A model generated the notes under the pieces. The model did not search any database. It saw only the letters and a program-made list of their open reading frames with translations, and was not told the origin of the DNA. DNA of 64,000 nucleotides. It comes from Pedobacter gandavensis (GTDB lineage: Bacteria; Bacteroidota; Bacteroidia; Sphingobacteriales; Sphingobacteriaceae). The position numbers were made by a program, and so were the translations under genes. The stretch lies in assembly GCF_014172405.1 (NCBI RefSeq), contig NZ_WNXC01000001.1:496001-560000 (forward strand), in the 5' to 3' direction. Position 1 is the stretch's first letter. Each line of letters starts with the position of its first letter. This document shows, piece by piece, positions 18,785 to 27,903 of the stretch.

Positions 18785-19843
18785 ATGGAACAGCATATTG
18801 ATGATCTTTATTATACGGCCATTATAGAAAAAGATACTGCTTATGAAGGCACCTTTATTACGGCCGTGAAAACTACCGGTATCTTTTGTCGGCCAACCTG
18901 TACCGCAAGAAAGCCTAAAAGAGAAAATGTGGAGTTTTTCAGTACCACCAAGGAAGCGATTTTGGCGGGATACAGAGCATGTAAGGTCTGTAAACCCTTG
19001 GAACACCTGGATGAAACACCAACATTCATTAAAGATATCCTTAATGCCTTGTCTCAAGATCCTTCCCGGAAGTACAAAGATTGGGATCTTCTTCAAATGG
19101 GTGTTCAGCCGAGTCAGATTCGAAGATGGTTTTTGAAAAACCATGGTATTACTTTTCAGGCTTACCAAAGAATGTTTAGAATAAACACAGCCTTTAAAAA
19201 GATCCAGGATGGAGCCACTGTTACCGATACTGCTTTTGATGCAGGTTATGAGCCTTTAAGTGGTTTTGGTGATTCTTTTAAGTCGGTTTTTGGAATCTCT
19301 CCAAAAAACAGCAAGCACATCGGGGCGATAGACCTTACCAGGCTGGAAACACCATTAGGGACTATGTTTGCCTGTGCTACAGCAGCAGGGATCTGTTTGT
19401 TAGAATTTTCAGACCGGAAGATGCTGGAGACAGAGTTTAAAGCCTTAGCGAAGCAACTCAATGCAGTGATCTTACAAGGAGAAAATAAGCATTTTGACGT
19501 GCTGAGGGAACAATTAGCCGAATATTTTGCCGGGAAAAGAACCAGTTTTACGGTGGCTATCCATAGCCCTGGGACAGACTTTCAACAGGCAGTCTGGAAA
19601 AACCTGCAAGGCATTCCGTATGGCGAAACCTCAACGTACCTTCAGCAAGCACAGAAACTGGAAAAACCAGGAGCCATTAGAGCGGTAGGAAATGCAAATG
19701 GAATGAACCGGATTTCCATTCTGATCCCTTGTCATAGGGTGATTGGTACAGACGGAAAATTAACCGGGTATGGCGGAGGTCTATGGCGAAAAAAATGGTT
19801 ACTTGATTTGGAGAAACCTAAGCCGCAATCCCTTTTATTTTGA
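18785..19843 (+). CDS. ada: Bifunctional Ada: methylphosphotriester/O6-methylguanine methyltransferase and regulator
   Basis: 352 residues, close to the 354 of E. coli Ada, with the same three parts. The N-terminal zinc domain has four cysteines: C35 and C39 (FCRPTC) and C66 and C69 (CKVC). One of these accepts methyl groups from phosphotriesters. Next comes an AraC-type helix-turn-helix region (about 90-180; DTAFDAGYEPLSGFGDSFKSVFG). The C-terminal O6-alkylguanine-DNA alkyltransferase has the acceptor C316 in IPCHRVIG. It repairs alkylated DNA suicidally and, when methylated, activates the adaptive response. No alkA or alkB lies next to it. Divergent from the tatA genes. Confidence 0.95.
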   Translation: MEQHIDDLYYTAIIEKDTAYEGTFITAVKTTGIFCRPTCTARKPKRENVEFFSTTKEAILAGYRACKVCKPLEHLDETPTFIKDILNALSQDPSRKYKDWDLLQMGVQPSQIRRWFLKNHGITFQAYQRMFRINTAFKKIQDGATVTDTAFDAGYEPLSGFGDSFKSVFGISPKNSKHIGAIDLTRLETPLGTMFACATAAGICLLEFSDRKMLETEFKALAKQLNAVILQGENKHFDVLREQLAEYFAGKRTSFTVAIHSPGTDFQQAVWKNLQGIPYGETSTYLQQAQKLEKPGAIRAVGNANGMNRISILIPCHRVIGTDGKLTGYGGGLWRKKWLLDLEKPKPQSLLF

Positions 19844-19922
19844 TCAGAGTGCTGTTCTAAGTGGTTTAAAAGCGAATTCTCCGGAATTAACTAAATTATT
19901 AGTGTTATTTGATAAATAATTT

Positions 19923-19930
19923 TATTTTTG
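19923..19930 (+). promoter_or_regulatory. Possible -7 box for the small ORF at 19977
   Basis: TATTTTTG matches TAnnTTTG. An upstream TTTG (19908-19911) is only 11 bp away, which is too close for a standard -33 element. The region is very AT-rich, so a chance match is possible. Confidence 0.3.
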
Positions 19931-19976
19931 GGTATAAATTAAATTTTAAATAAATCTATTCTAATTTTTCGCTCTC

Positions 19977-20174
19977 ATGAATCACATATTGGAACAGCCT
20001 ATAATGTTTAAAAACTTAGAAATTGCAAATTTATCTATCGGTGACAAGCTTATCAACCTAGGCGAGGTACTGGAAATCTCAGAGTATGAAGATTATTATT
20101 CCCTGGTTATTGCCAGGAGAGGACAGCGACAGGTTTGGACCTTCGGAAAAGAGGAAGAAGTGTATGTTTCCTAA
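19977..20174 (+). CDS. Small hypothetical protein
   Basis: 65 residues from ATG 19977; a second ATG at 20004 would give 56. The sequence (NLEIANLSIGDKLINLGEVLEISEYEDYYSLVIARRGQ in adjacent blocks, then VWTFGKEEEVYV) suggests a single small beta-barrel or SH3-like fold with alternating hydrophobics. I do not recognise the family. It stands alone behind its own possible promoter and converges on an AraC regulator. Coding character is good (no shadow of another gene, balanced composition). Confidence 0.55.
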   Translation: MNHILEQPIMFKNLEIANLSIGDKLINLGEVLEISEYEDYYSLVIARRGQRQVWTFGKEEEVYVS

Positions 20175-20210
20175 AACGATCATTTCATAAATCAAAGAAA
20201 ATAACGGGAC

Positions 20211-21182
20211 TTAGCTTTGGTGCTTAAATGCGGCAGGCGTAAGTCCAGTATTCTTTTTAAAGTAATTGTTGAAATGCGCTGGATAGTCGAACCCAAGACA
20301 GTACCCGATTTCAGCTACATCCCAGTCCGTTTGCTTCAATAAAGTTTTCGCTTCCTCGACCACTCTGTTACTAATCATTTGAGTAGTCGTTTTCCCGGTA
20401 TGTGATTTAATCACATAATTCAAATGGTTTACATGGATGTTTAGCTGTTCTGCAAATTCCGAAGCACTTTTAATCTTTAAAGGATTTTCTGGAGAATCTA
20501 CAGGGAATTGTCGCTCTAATAAATCTAAAAATCTAGGGATGATGCGGTCAGAACTTTCTGTGAGGACAGGAGTAAGGGTCGCGGATTGGATTTTGATACC
20601 TTCATGTATGATCAGTCTTAATATACTCCTGATGACTTCAAACTTATACTCATAATCACTCTTTAACTCCGCAATCAATTGGAGGAAATATCCGTTGACG
20701 CGCTGGTAAGCATCCTCCGTTAAAAAGCAAATGGGAGAAATGCCTGGGTTAAACAAAGGACAGATTCTTTCTAAACCTTTATTGAAATTTGGGGAAATGA
20801 AGGAGTCATTGAACAAACAAAAATAGCCCTCTTGATTTTCGGTAGTTGATTCCCAGGAATAAGGAACTGTAGGATTGGAAAATACCAATGCCGGCTGGTC
20901 AATTTCAATCACTTCATTCAGCATGTGAAGTTTCCCTTTTCCAAGATTCAGGAAGATTTTATAATGATCTCTTCTGTTAAACGGACTCACCTTACTGCAA
21001 TACCTGCGTTCCTGAACATTAAAATGGCTTGGGTTCCCGGAGTGGTTTAACAGTTCAGAAGGGATGACCTGATTGGTTCTTTTGTAAAACTGATCTAGGG
21101 TTTCAACAGTTTGCATATGGTGTGGCAGCGTTAATGGTAAGCTATTGTAGGATGAAATCTGTTCCCGTACCGGATTGAACAT
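20211..21182 (-). CDS. AraC-family transcriptional regulator
   Basis: 323 residues (ATG 21182; an alternative Met at 21116 follows a non-conserved 22-residue leader). The N-terminal sensing half is cupin-like (LHMLNEVIEIDQPALVFSNP, VPYSWE). The C-terminal double helix-turn-helix is clear: SASEFAEQLNIHVNHLNYVI and DVAEIGYCLGFDYPAHFNNY, then FKKNTGLTPAAFK. This half resembles Bacteroidota regulators often placed beside oxidoreductases or peptidases. It is divergent from the S9D peptidase gene, with 112 bp between, so it may regulate that gene or itself. Confidence 0.88.
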   Translation of the reverse strand: MFNPVREQISSYNSLPLTLPHHMQTVETLDQFYKRTNQVIPSELLNHSGNPSHFNVQERRYCSKVSPFNRRDHYKIFLNLGKGKLHMLNEVIEIDQPALVFSNPTVPYSWESTTENQEGYFCLFNDSFISPNFNKGLERICPLFNPGISPICFLTEDAYQRVNGYFLQLIAELKSDYEYKFEVIRSILRLIIHEGIKIQSATLTPVLTESSDRIIPRFLDLLERQFPVDSPENPLKIKSASEFAEQLNIHVNHLNYVIKSHTGKTTTQMISNRVVEEAKTLLKQTDWDVAEIGYCLGFDYPAHFNNYFKKNTGLTPAAFKHQS

Positions 21183-21294
21183 TTCAAAGAATAAAGATAG
21201 GATAATTTGCCGGTAACTTTTACGCGATAGTCTGGTAACCTTTCTTTAAAATCCCATTTTTGTGGGAATGAAAAAAACCGAAAACTATAAACCT

Positions 21295-23703
21295 ATGAAT
21301 AAAACCTTACTCAGTTTATTACTGATGGCAGGATTAAGCAGCCAAGGGTATGCGCAGGAGAGCCTGACTTACCAATTACCACCAAAATCTATTGTTGATT
21401 TGGTAGATGCATCCGGCAGTCCAACAGTACGCTTTAATAAAGATGGCAACTTGATGTTACTTCTTTCTGCACCGGGATATGCTTCGATCGAGCAGGTGGC
21501 GCAACCTGTGATTGGACTGGCAGGAATCAGAATCAATCCCGCTAATAACTCCACTGAAGGAGAGGTTTCGGGTATCTATAACGACCTAACCATTAAAGAC
21601 CTGAAAACGGGAAAAGAAAGTAAAGTCGCCGGATTGCCGGAGAAAATGAGGATGACCAACATCAGTTGGAATGCAGATGGTAATTATTTCGCCTTTAGCA
21701 ATAATACCTTAAATGGGGTAGAGCTTTGGCTGGTAGATGTTCGGAATTTGAAAGCTAACAGGTTGACTAACGGTCTGCTAAATGATGCTTATGGGACAAC
21801 TTTGCAATGGCACCCAGACGGAAAGCGTATTCTCGCTCAGTTTATACTGCCAGGACGTGGCGCAAAACCGCTAGAAAACATCGTGCCTACAGGGCCGGTT
21901 GTTCAGCAGAACCTTGGGGTGGTGACGCCTTCCAGAACTTATCAAAACTTACTTCAAAACACTTACGATCAAAGCTTAATGGGCTATTACCTCAGTTCTG
22001 AACTGCAGGAAGTAGATCTGAATGGCAAGCTGACAAAAATTGCTGGCCCTGCAATCTATCGCAAAGCAGCTTATTCGCCGGATGGAAGCTTCCTGATGGT
22101 ACAAACTGTGGAGAAACCTTATTCTTATTTGGTGCCGATTTCCTATTTCCCATTCCAAACCAGTATCCTGGATGTAACTGGGAAAACGGTAAAAGAATTG
22201 TATCATGCACCATTGGCAGAGAAATTGCCAACTGGTTTTGATGCGGTAGCAATGGGTCCACGTGCTTATGAATGGAGAAGTGACGCTCCGGCAACTGTGG
22301 TATGGGCAGAGGCACAGGATAAAGGTGATCCTAGTGTAAAATCTGAGTATCGTGATGCTTTATTTACGCTAAAAGCGCCTTTCTCTGGTACTCCTGTAAA
22401 GCTATTCAGCATGACTTCCAGATATGGAGGAGTAGAATGGGGCAATCAGAACTACGCGGTACTTAAAGAACAATGGAGGAAAAGTCGTACGGCAAAAATG
22501 ACACTGATTAATCCGGAGACTGGTAAAGTTGTAAAAGTAATTAAGGAGGGATCTTCAGAAGATACCTATACTGATCCCGGGGATTTCATTTATGGAAAAG
22601 GACCTTTCTCCGCGAAAGTGTTATTGTTTGATAAAGGCGGTGTTGTCTTTACCAAAGGTGCAGGAGCTTCTCCACAAGGGGATCGTCCTTTTCTCCTGAA
22701 ATGGGATTTGATTTCTAATAAACAGGATACCTTATTCAAGTCTAAAGCGCCTTATTATGAGGAACCCATGTTTTTTAACAATACTGGAAAACTTTATATC
22801 TCGAGAGAATCGACAGAAGCAACGCCTAATATTTTCGCCCTGAACCTGAAAAATAAATCAGAACAGGCCTTGACCAGTTTCTCAGATCCTTATCCGAGTT
22901 TAAAAGGTGTCCAAAAGACCTTGCTTTCTTATCCACGTAAGGATGGGATTAAGCTTTCTGCAACACTTTATTTGCCAAAAGATTATAAAAAAGAGAACGG
23001 ACCATTGCCGGTATTGATCTGGGCTTACCCACGTGAGTTTAAAAGTCTGGCCGCTGCGGGTCAGGTGAAAGGTTCTCCATATCGTTTCACTAAGTTGGCT
23101 TTCCGCTCGCCAGTATTCTGGGTAACCAGAGGATATGCGATCTTAGATCAGGCAGATATGCCGATTGTTGGCGAAGGAAAAGTAGAACCTAATGATACTT
23201 TCTTGAAACAGATTGAAGACAATGCAACGGCGCTGATCAATTATGTTGTCGATATGGGCGTAGCTGATAGAGGTAGAATCGCAGTAGGGGGCCACTCTTA
23301 TGGCGCATTTATGACGGCCAACTTATTGGCTCATACCAATCTTTTTGCTGCGGGAATCGCCAGAAGTGGCGCTTACAACCGTACATTAACCCCCTTTGGT
23401 TTTCAGGCTGAAGCCCGTACTTATTGGGAGGCCATGGATGTTTACAATAAAATGTCGCCCTTCAACTATGCCGATAAGATCAAAACACCATTGTTGATGA
23501 CGCATGGTATTGACGATGAAAATTCTGGAACATTCCCGATTCAAAGTGAGCGTTTATATAGCGCGATTAAAGGTCATGGAGGTACAGTCCGACTGGTACT
23601 GTTACCTAAAGAGTTTCATGGTTACAGAAGTAGGGAGTCGATTCTTCATACATTCTGGGAGCAGGACCAATGGTTAGAGAAATACGTGAAAAACAAGAAG
23701 TAA
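21295..23703 (+). CDS. S9 serine peptidase, glutamyl endopeptidase (S9D) type
   Basis: 802 residues from ATG 21295, which begins a good signal peptide (MNKTLLSLLLMAGLSSQGYAQ); GTG 21262 and ATG 21268 are upstream alternatives. The N-terminal two thirds are a beta-propeller; the C-terminal part is an alpha/beta hydrolase. Catalytic triad: S668 in GGHSYGAFMTANLLAH, D741 in GIDDENSGT and H775 in KEFHGYRS. The block after the Ser (GIARSGAYNRTLTPFGFQ) matches plant chloroplast glutamyl endopeptidases that I recall, rather than classic prolyl oligopeptidases. This points to cleavage after Glu in peptides imported into the periplasm. A strong bidirectional terminator follows. Confidence 0.9.
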   Translation: MNKTLLSLLLMAGLSSQGYAQESLTYQLPPKSIVDLVDASGSPTVRFNKDGNLMLLLSAPGYASIEQVAQPVIGLAGIRINPANNSTEGEVSGIYNDLTIKDLKTGKESKVAGLPEKMRMTNISWNADGNYFAFSNNTLNGVELWLVDVRNLKANRLTNGLLNDAYGTTLQWHPDGKRILAQFILPGRGAKPLENIVPTGPVVQQNLGVVTPSRTYQNLLQNTYDQSLMGYYLSSELQEVDLNGKLTKIAGPAIYRKAAYSPDGSFLMVQTVEKPYSYLVPISYFPFQTSILDVTGKTVKELYHAPLAEKLPTGFDAVAMGPRAYEWRSDAPATVVWAEAQDKGDPSVKSEYRDALFTLKAPFSGTPVKLFSMTSRYGGVEWGNQNYAVLKEQWRKSRTAKMTLINPETGKVVKVIKEGSSEDTYTDPGDFIYGKGPFSAKVLLFDKGGVVFTKGAGASPQGDRPFLLKWDLISNKQDTLFKSKAPYYEEPMFFNNTGKLYISRESTEATPNIFALNLKNKSEQALTSFSDPYPSLKGVQKTLLSYPRKDGIKLSATLYLPKDYKKENGPLPVLIWAYPREFKSLAAAGQVKGSPYRFTKLAFRSPVFWVTRGYAILDQADMPIVGEGKVEPNDTFLKQIEDNATALINYVVDMGVADRGRIAVGGHSYGAFMTANLLAHTNLFAAGIARSGAYNRTLTPFGFQAEARTYWEAMDVYNKMSPFNYADKIKTPLLMTHGIDDENSGTFPIQSERLYSAIKGHGGTVRLVLLPKEFHGYRSRESILHTFWEQDQWLEKYVKNKK

Positions 23704-23736
23704 ACTGGTTTAAGGATTCAGATTGTTGATTACAGA

Positions 23737-23772
23737 AAAAGGCCCTCCGGATTTTCATCAGGAGGGCCTTTT
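23737..23772. terminator. Bidirectional terminator between S9D and M28 peptidase genes
   Basis: A 12-bp perfect stem (23737-23748 with 23761-23772) with A on the left and T on the right side serves both convergent genes. It ends 15 bp from the stop codon of the M28 gene. Confidence 0.88.
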
Positions 23773-23786
23773 GTGTTTTTAATCTT

Positions 23787-25376
23787 TTAATTTACACCAC
23801 CTTTACGGGTTGGTTTAACTTGCGGAGGCCATACTCCAGGTTCTCCCGTTCTTGGATTGATTGGTAAAATACTTTTCTCTTTGGAGGTTGTTTGTGGGTC
23901 TTCACTCGCCATATAGGCTAAAATAGCGGTTAATATCGCGTTACTACGGACATCATCGAAAACGATTTTGTCGTAAGTATCTCTGTTGGTATGCCAGGTG
24001 TAAGTGCCGTAAGACCAGCTGTTAGAGCTCAATGAAAAAGCAGGAGCACCAGCGGCCACAAAAGAAGCGAAATCTGAACCACCACCACCAGGTGTACCTG
24101 GGAAGGTTGTTGCAATTTGCTTTCTGATGTCTTCAGGTACAGCAGATAACCATTTTCCTAAATAAGCATAAGAGTTTAAGAAACCTTGTCCGGAAAGGTT
24201 AACCACACGGCCCGTTCCATTGTCCTGGTTAAACACGACCTGGATATTTTTAACGATTTCCGGATGATCTTCCACAAAAGCTCTTGATCCGTTTAAGCCT
24301 TGCTCTTCACTACCCCAATGGCCTACAAGAATGGTTCTTTTAGGATTAGGATAGATTTTTTTCAGGATTCTGATTGCTTCCATCATGGTAATGGTTCCGG
24401 TACCGTTATCGGTTGCACCTGTACCGCCATCCCAGGAGTCAAAATGTGCGGAAAGGATCACATATTCATTCGGCTTTTCGCTGCCTTTGATTTCTGCAAT
24501 GGTATTGAAGGTTGGTACCATTCCAAGCTCTTTAGAGCCTACGTTTACGCTGATTTTTGGTTTGCTGCCAGATTCTGTAAGTCGGTATAACAGGCCATAA
24601 TCTTCCAGGGAAATGTCGATCGAAGGGATTTTAGTGGTATTTGCACCGAAGATTTTGTTGACGCCAAAACCTGCAGACCAGTTGCTTGTCACCACACCTA
24701 ATGCACCTGCACTTTCAAAAGCCAATGCTAAAGCTTTCAGGTTTAAACCAGTTTTGCTGATTCTGGAGCGCCAGGCATTGGTTTGTGCCGTTCTTGCTGT
24801 TTTCATTTTCTCGAAAGATTCCGGGGTAGCGAACTCCTGCCAGTTATAATCCGGTCGGCCGGTAGGTTGATTCATGGAGAACATTACGAATTTCCCTTTG
24901 ACATTAGGCAACCAGGTTTTGAAAGAAACAGAATCGGGTAGGTCAGGGTAAATGATCATTTCTCCGACAACAGATTTTCCTTTTGTACTTGGGCTCCATG
25001 CCAATTGCATACCTTCCAGGGATTTTACGCGTGGGTAGACCATGTCAATATGAGAAATTCCACGCTCCCAGCCACGCCATTCGCCCCATTGTTCGTTCTT
25101 AGCGGGAATGCCCCAGCTGGTATATTTAGCTACCGCCCAATCATTTGCTTGTTTCATTTGAGGGGAGCCTACCAACCTTGGACCTACCATGTCCAGTAGC
25201 TCATGGGCAAGTTTTTCCAGTTGAGAGTTCTCCGTCGCCTCTTTGACGATCAGGTCGATAGTTTGTTTTTTAGTTTGTGCATAGCTGACATTTCCAGTGA
25301 TCAGCAAGGCCATAAAGCATACTTTTGTGGCATGCCTTAACCCGGTTAAGGAAGGTGTTGTTGGTTTGGTTTTCAT
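23787..25376 (-). CDS. M28-family metallopeptidase (carboxypeptidase Q-like)
   Basis: 529 residues from the ATG at 25376; the frame opens 30 residues earlier but the shorter form has a proper signal peptide (ALLITGNVSYAQ). Two-zinc M28 motifs in order: SAHFDSWDGGTGATDNGTG (first His and bridging Asp), GHWGSEEQGLNGS (catalytic Glu pair), VFNQDNGTG (Asp) and WHTNRDTYD (last His). An inserted PA-like region (about 150-290) resembles plasma glutamate carboxypeptidase. It is a predicted periplasmic or surface amino- or carboxypeptidase that would complement the convergent S9D endopeptidase in peptide use. Confidence 0.92.
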   Translation of the reverse strand: MKTKPTTPSLTGLRHATKVCFMALLITGNVSYAQTKKQTIDLIVKEATENSQLEKLAHELLDMVGPRLVGSPQMKQANDWAVAKYTSWGIPAKNEQWGEWRGWERGISHIDMVYPRVKSLEGMQLAWSPSTKGKSVVGEMIIYPDLPDSVSFKTWLPNVKGKFVMFSMNQPTGRPDYNWQEFATPESFEKMKTARTAQTNAWRSRISKTGLNLKALALAFESAGALGVVTSNWSAGFGVNKIFGANTTKIPSIDISLEDYGLLYRLTESGSKPKISVNVGSKELGMVPTFNTIAEIKGSEKPNEYVILSAHFDSWDGGTGATDNGTGTITMMEAIRILKKIYPNPKRTILVGHWGSEEQGLNGSRAFVEDHPEIVKNIQVVFNQDNGTGRVVNLSGQGFLNSYAYLGKWLSAVPEDIRKQIATTFPGTPGGGGSDFASFVAAGAPAFSLSSNSWSYGTYTWHTNRDTYDKIVFDDVRSNAILTAILAYMASEDPQTTSKEKSILPINPRTGEPGVWPPQVKPTRKGGVN

Positions 25377-25514
25377 GAATTTAGTTGCGTTTATTGATGG
25401 GGTATTCAAAGGGAAAGGTAAGGATAAATGCTTCCAACCTGTCAAAAAGGAACAAATTTGATACAATCAGCGGGTTTTAAAAATTCAAAAGGTTATCTTC
25501 GCAGAAAAAAATAA

Positions 25515-26198
25515 ATGCTTGAAATTGTATATCAGGACGATTATCTGATTGCCATCAATAAGCCCCATGGCTTATTGGTCCACCGTTCTTCTATTGCCAG
25601 TGATGCTACAGAATTTGCCCTGCAAATGCTAAGGGATCAGATTAATAAGTATGTTAGCCCTGTGCATCGTTTAGATCGTAAAACCAGTGGTTTGCTGCTT
25701 TTTGCTTTTGATAAAGAAACGGAGATTGCGATGCATCAACAGTTTCAAAACGCGCAGGTAGAAAAGAAATACCTGGCGGTTTTGAGAGGTTATGCGCCAG
25801 ATCAGCTGGACATCGATTACCCATTGGCGAAAGAGAATGGCAATATGCAGGAAGCATTTACCGCATTTGTGACTTTGCAACGTGCAGAGTTGGATGTTGC
25901 CCTTGGTAAACACCCAACTTCCAGGTATTCACTGGTAGAAGCAACGCCAACCACAGGAAGGATGCACCAGTTGCGCAGACATTTTGCCCATATCTTTTAC
26001 CCGATTATCGGCGACCGTAAGCATGGTTGTAATAAACAAAACAAGTTTTTCAAAGAGCAGTGGGAGATGACGACCATGTTGTTACACGCTTCTGAATTGA
26101 AATTCGAACACCCGGTTACTAAAGAAACCATTCATTTGAAAGCTGACGTTCAGGACGAGTTTAAAAGAGTGATGGAACTGATGAACTGGACCCTTTAA
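25515..26198 (+). CDS. truC: tRNA pseudouridine(65) synthase TruC
   Basis: 227 residues of the RluA family, without an S4 domain. The catalytic aspartate is D54 in HRLDRKTSG. TruC-like blocks include KHPTSRYSLVEATPTTGRMH and RRHFAHIFYPIIGDRKHG, followed by LLHASELKFEHPVT. The E. coli enzyme converts U65 of tRNA to pseudouridine. It starts at ATG 25515, 138 bp from the divergent M28 gene. A DUF4268 gene follows after 25 bp and is probably co-transcribed. Confidence 0.92.
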   Translation: MLEIVYQDDYLIAINKPHGLLVHRSSIASDATEFALQMLRDQINKYVSPVHRLDRKTSGLLLFAFDKETEIAMHQQFQNAQVEKKYLAVLRGYAPDQLDIDYPLAKENGNMQEAFTAFVTLQRAELDVALGKHPTSRYSLVEATPTTGRMHQLRRHFAHIFYPIIGDRKHGCNKQNKFFKEQWEMTTMLLHASELKFEHPVTKETIHLKADVQDEFKRVMELMNWTL

Positions 26199-26223
26199 TC
26201 ACCATCATTAAAAAATCAATACC

Positions 26224-26685
26224 ATGTTTTCAAAAGATCAGTCTGCACAGTTAAAACAGTCTTTCTGGACTACCTTCGGACAATATATCGCACCTCATCA
26301 GTCTGCGGAAGGGATGAGAATCAATTGGGTGAACTATAAAACAGGCATCAAATATTTGAACTTTAAGATGCATGTGGACAAGAAATCTGCTTATATCGCG
26401 ATAGAAATGTCACATCCTGATCCAGGAATGCAGGAGCTGATATTTGAGGAGTTCGCAGCTTTTAAAAACATGCTACATACCAGCCTGGAGGAAGAATGGG
26501 ATTGGGAGTTACATACTACAGATGAAAATTATAAAACGGTCAGCAGGATTGTGAAAACCCTGTCTGATGTCAGTATTTTTAAAGAAAGTGATTGGCCACA
26601 GTTGATTTCTTTCCTCAAACCACGATTGATTGCACTGGACGAGTTTTGGTGCGATGCAAAGGATGGTTTTGATACTTTCAAATAG
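26224..26685 (+). CDS. DUF4268 domain protein
   Basis: 153 residues with the DUF4268 pattern: SFWTTFGQYIAPHQSAEG, then INWVNYKTGIKYLNFKMHV and later EEEWDWELHT. The domain is unassigned in function; it also occurs at the C-terminus of some nuclease-associated proteins, but here it stands alone. It lies 25 bp after truC. Its stop codon directly precedes the -7 box of the next gene. Confidence 0.82.
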   Translation: MFSKDQSAQLKQSFWTTFGQYIAPHQSAEGMRINWVNYKTGIKYLNFKMHVDKKSAYIAIEMSHPDPGMQELIFEEFAAFKNMLHTSLEEEWDWELHTTDENYKTVSRIVKTLSDVSIFKESDWPQLISFLKPRLIALDEFWCDAKDGFDTFK

Positions 26686-26693
26686 TATCTTTG
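26686..26693 (+). promoter_or_regulatory. -7 box for the HipA-like/DUF3037 pair
   Basis: TATCTTTG is an exact TAnnTTTG match directly after the DUF4268 stop codon, with a TTTG at 26668-26671 (14-bp gap, shorter than usual). The start would be near 26700, leaving a 31-nt leader before the GTG at 26731. This suggests the pair has its own promoter. Confidence 0.45.
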
Positions 26694-26730
26694 GCCGAAA
26701 CAGGAGCTTTTACTCTTAAACTATTCAGGT

Positions 26731-27528
26731 GTGAAGAATATCCAACCAGAACTTAGAACTGTCAATGTGACCAGGTACGTTACCCCGCTACGCGAAGGGG
26801 GATCTATGCCTGCAATCGCAGAAGCAGATGACGACTTTTTATATGTACTCAAATTCCGTGGTGCCGGACAAGGGCTACGTGCATTGATTGCCGAGCTTAT
26901 TGGCGGAGAAATTGCGCGGGCACTTGGTTTGCGGATGCCGGAATTGGTTTTCGCGCAATTGGAGAAAGATTTTGGACGCATAGAACCTGATGAAGAGATT
27001 CAGGATTTACTGCGAACCAGTGTGGGGCTCAATCTAGCTTTACATTACCTTTCCGGAGCGATTACCTTTGATCCTTTAGCAAATCAGGTGGACGAAAAAA
27101 CAGCTTCAGAGATTGTTTGGATGGATGCTTTACTGACCAATATGGACCGCACGGCCCGGAATACCAATATGCTGATCTGGCATAAGGAATTGTGGCTGAT
27201 CGACCATGGTGCTGCATTGTACTTCCACCATGCCATGGAGAACTGGGAAGAACAGGCCGTGAGACCTTTCGGCTTAATTAAAGACCATGTATTGCTGAGC
27301 CAGGCTTCGCAATTGGAAGAAGTAGATGCACTTTTTAAGGCGATATTGACTCCGGAAAAAATCAGAGCCATTGTTGCTTTAATTCCAGACGACTGGTTGA
27401 TCAGGGATAATACTTTTGAATCTATTGAAGCACATCGCGATGTATATTCCAAATTTCTGGAATTACGCCTCGCAAATTCAGAAATTTTTGTAAAAGAAGC
27501 GCAGAATGCAAGAGAAGCACTTATTTGA
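26731..27528 (+). CDS. HipA-like kinase (HipA_2 type)
   Basis: 265 residues from GTG 26731. It is shorter than E. coli HipA (440) and lacks its N-terminal subdomain. Kinase features appear intact: ATP-binding lysine K41 in YVLKFRG, the catalytic loop MDALLTNMDRTARNTNML with D139 and N144/N146, and the metal-binding aspartate D158 in LIDHGAALYF. It could phosphorylate a protein, as HipA phosphorylates glutamyl-tRNA synthetase, but the target is unknown. There is no HipB-type HTH partner. Instead its 3' end overlaps a DUF3037 gene by 23 bp, a pairing that I recall as common for this subfamily. Confidence 0.82.
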   Translation: MKNIQPELRTVNVTRYVTPLREGGSMPAIAEADDDFLYVLKFRGAGQGLRALIAELIGGEIARALGLRMPELVFAQLEKDFGRIEPDEEIQDLLRTSVGLNLALHYLSGAITFDPLANQVDEKTASEIVWMDALLTNMDRTARNTNMLIWHKELWLIDHGAALYFHHAMENWEEQAVRPFGLIKDHVLLSQASQLEEVDALFKAILTPEKIRAIVALIPDDWLIRDNTFESIEAHRDVYSKFLELRLANSEIFVKEAQNAREALI

Positions 27529-27889
27529 GTATGCCGTGATTCGCGTTGTACCTAGGGTAGAACGAGAAGAATTTCTTAATGTGGGGATCATCCTTTATTG
27601 TTCCAAACAAAAATTTTTACAAACATCATTTGAATTAAATGAGGGACGCCTTGCTGCCTTTGCCTGTAAACTAGATCCTCAGGAACTGGAAGATCATTTG
27701 CATTCTTTTGAGCTGATTAGCAAGGGAGGAAAAGCAGGAGGGACAATTGGTCAGCTAGACATGGCTTCGCGTTTTCGCTGGCTAACGGCTACCAGAAGTA
27801 CCGTGGTGCAAACTTCTAAAACGCATCCAGGCTTATGTGTGGATGCTGCAGAAACTTTAAAGAAATTATATGAACAACTCGTACTTTAA
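27506..27889 (+). CDS. DUF3037 domain protein
   Basis: 127 residues, ATG inside the end of the HipA-like gene. The family pattern is seen in FEYAVIRVVPRVEREEFLNVGIILYC and in RFRWLTATRSTVVQTSKTHPG. The two genes are translationally coupled by the 23-bp overlap, so the products probably act together, perhaps as regulator or inhibitor of the kinase. No biochemical function is established for the domain as far as I know. A hairpin overlaps its stop codon. Confidence 0.82.
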   Translation: MQEKHLFEYAVIRVVPRVEREEFLNVGIILYCSKQKFLQTSFELNEGRLAAFACKLDPQELEDHLHSFELISKGGKAGGTIGQLDMASRFRWLTATRSTVVQTSKTHPGLCVDAAETLKKLYEQLVL

Positions 27890-27903
27890 TTGTACGGGTT
27901 TTA
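27877..27903 (+). terminator. Terminator overlapping the DUF3037 stop
   Basis: An 8-bp stem (27877-27884 with 27892-27899, one G-T pair) with a 7-nt loop containing the stop codon, followed by a short T run. It also marks the end of the convergent DUF4159 gene. Confidence 0.5.

Noticed and set aside
18740..19168. 142-residue minus-strand frame antisense to ada
   Set aside because: Fully overlapped by the well supported ada gene; shadow frame.
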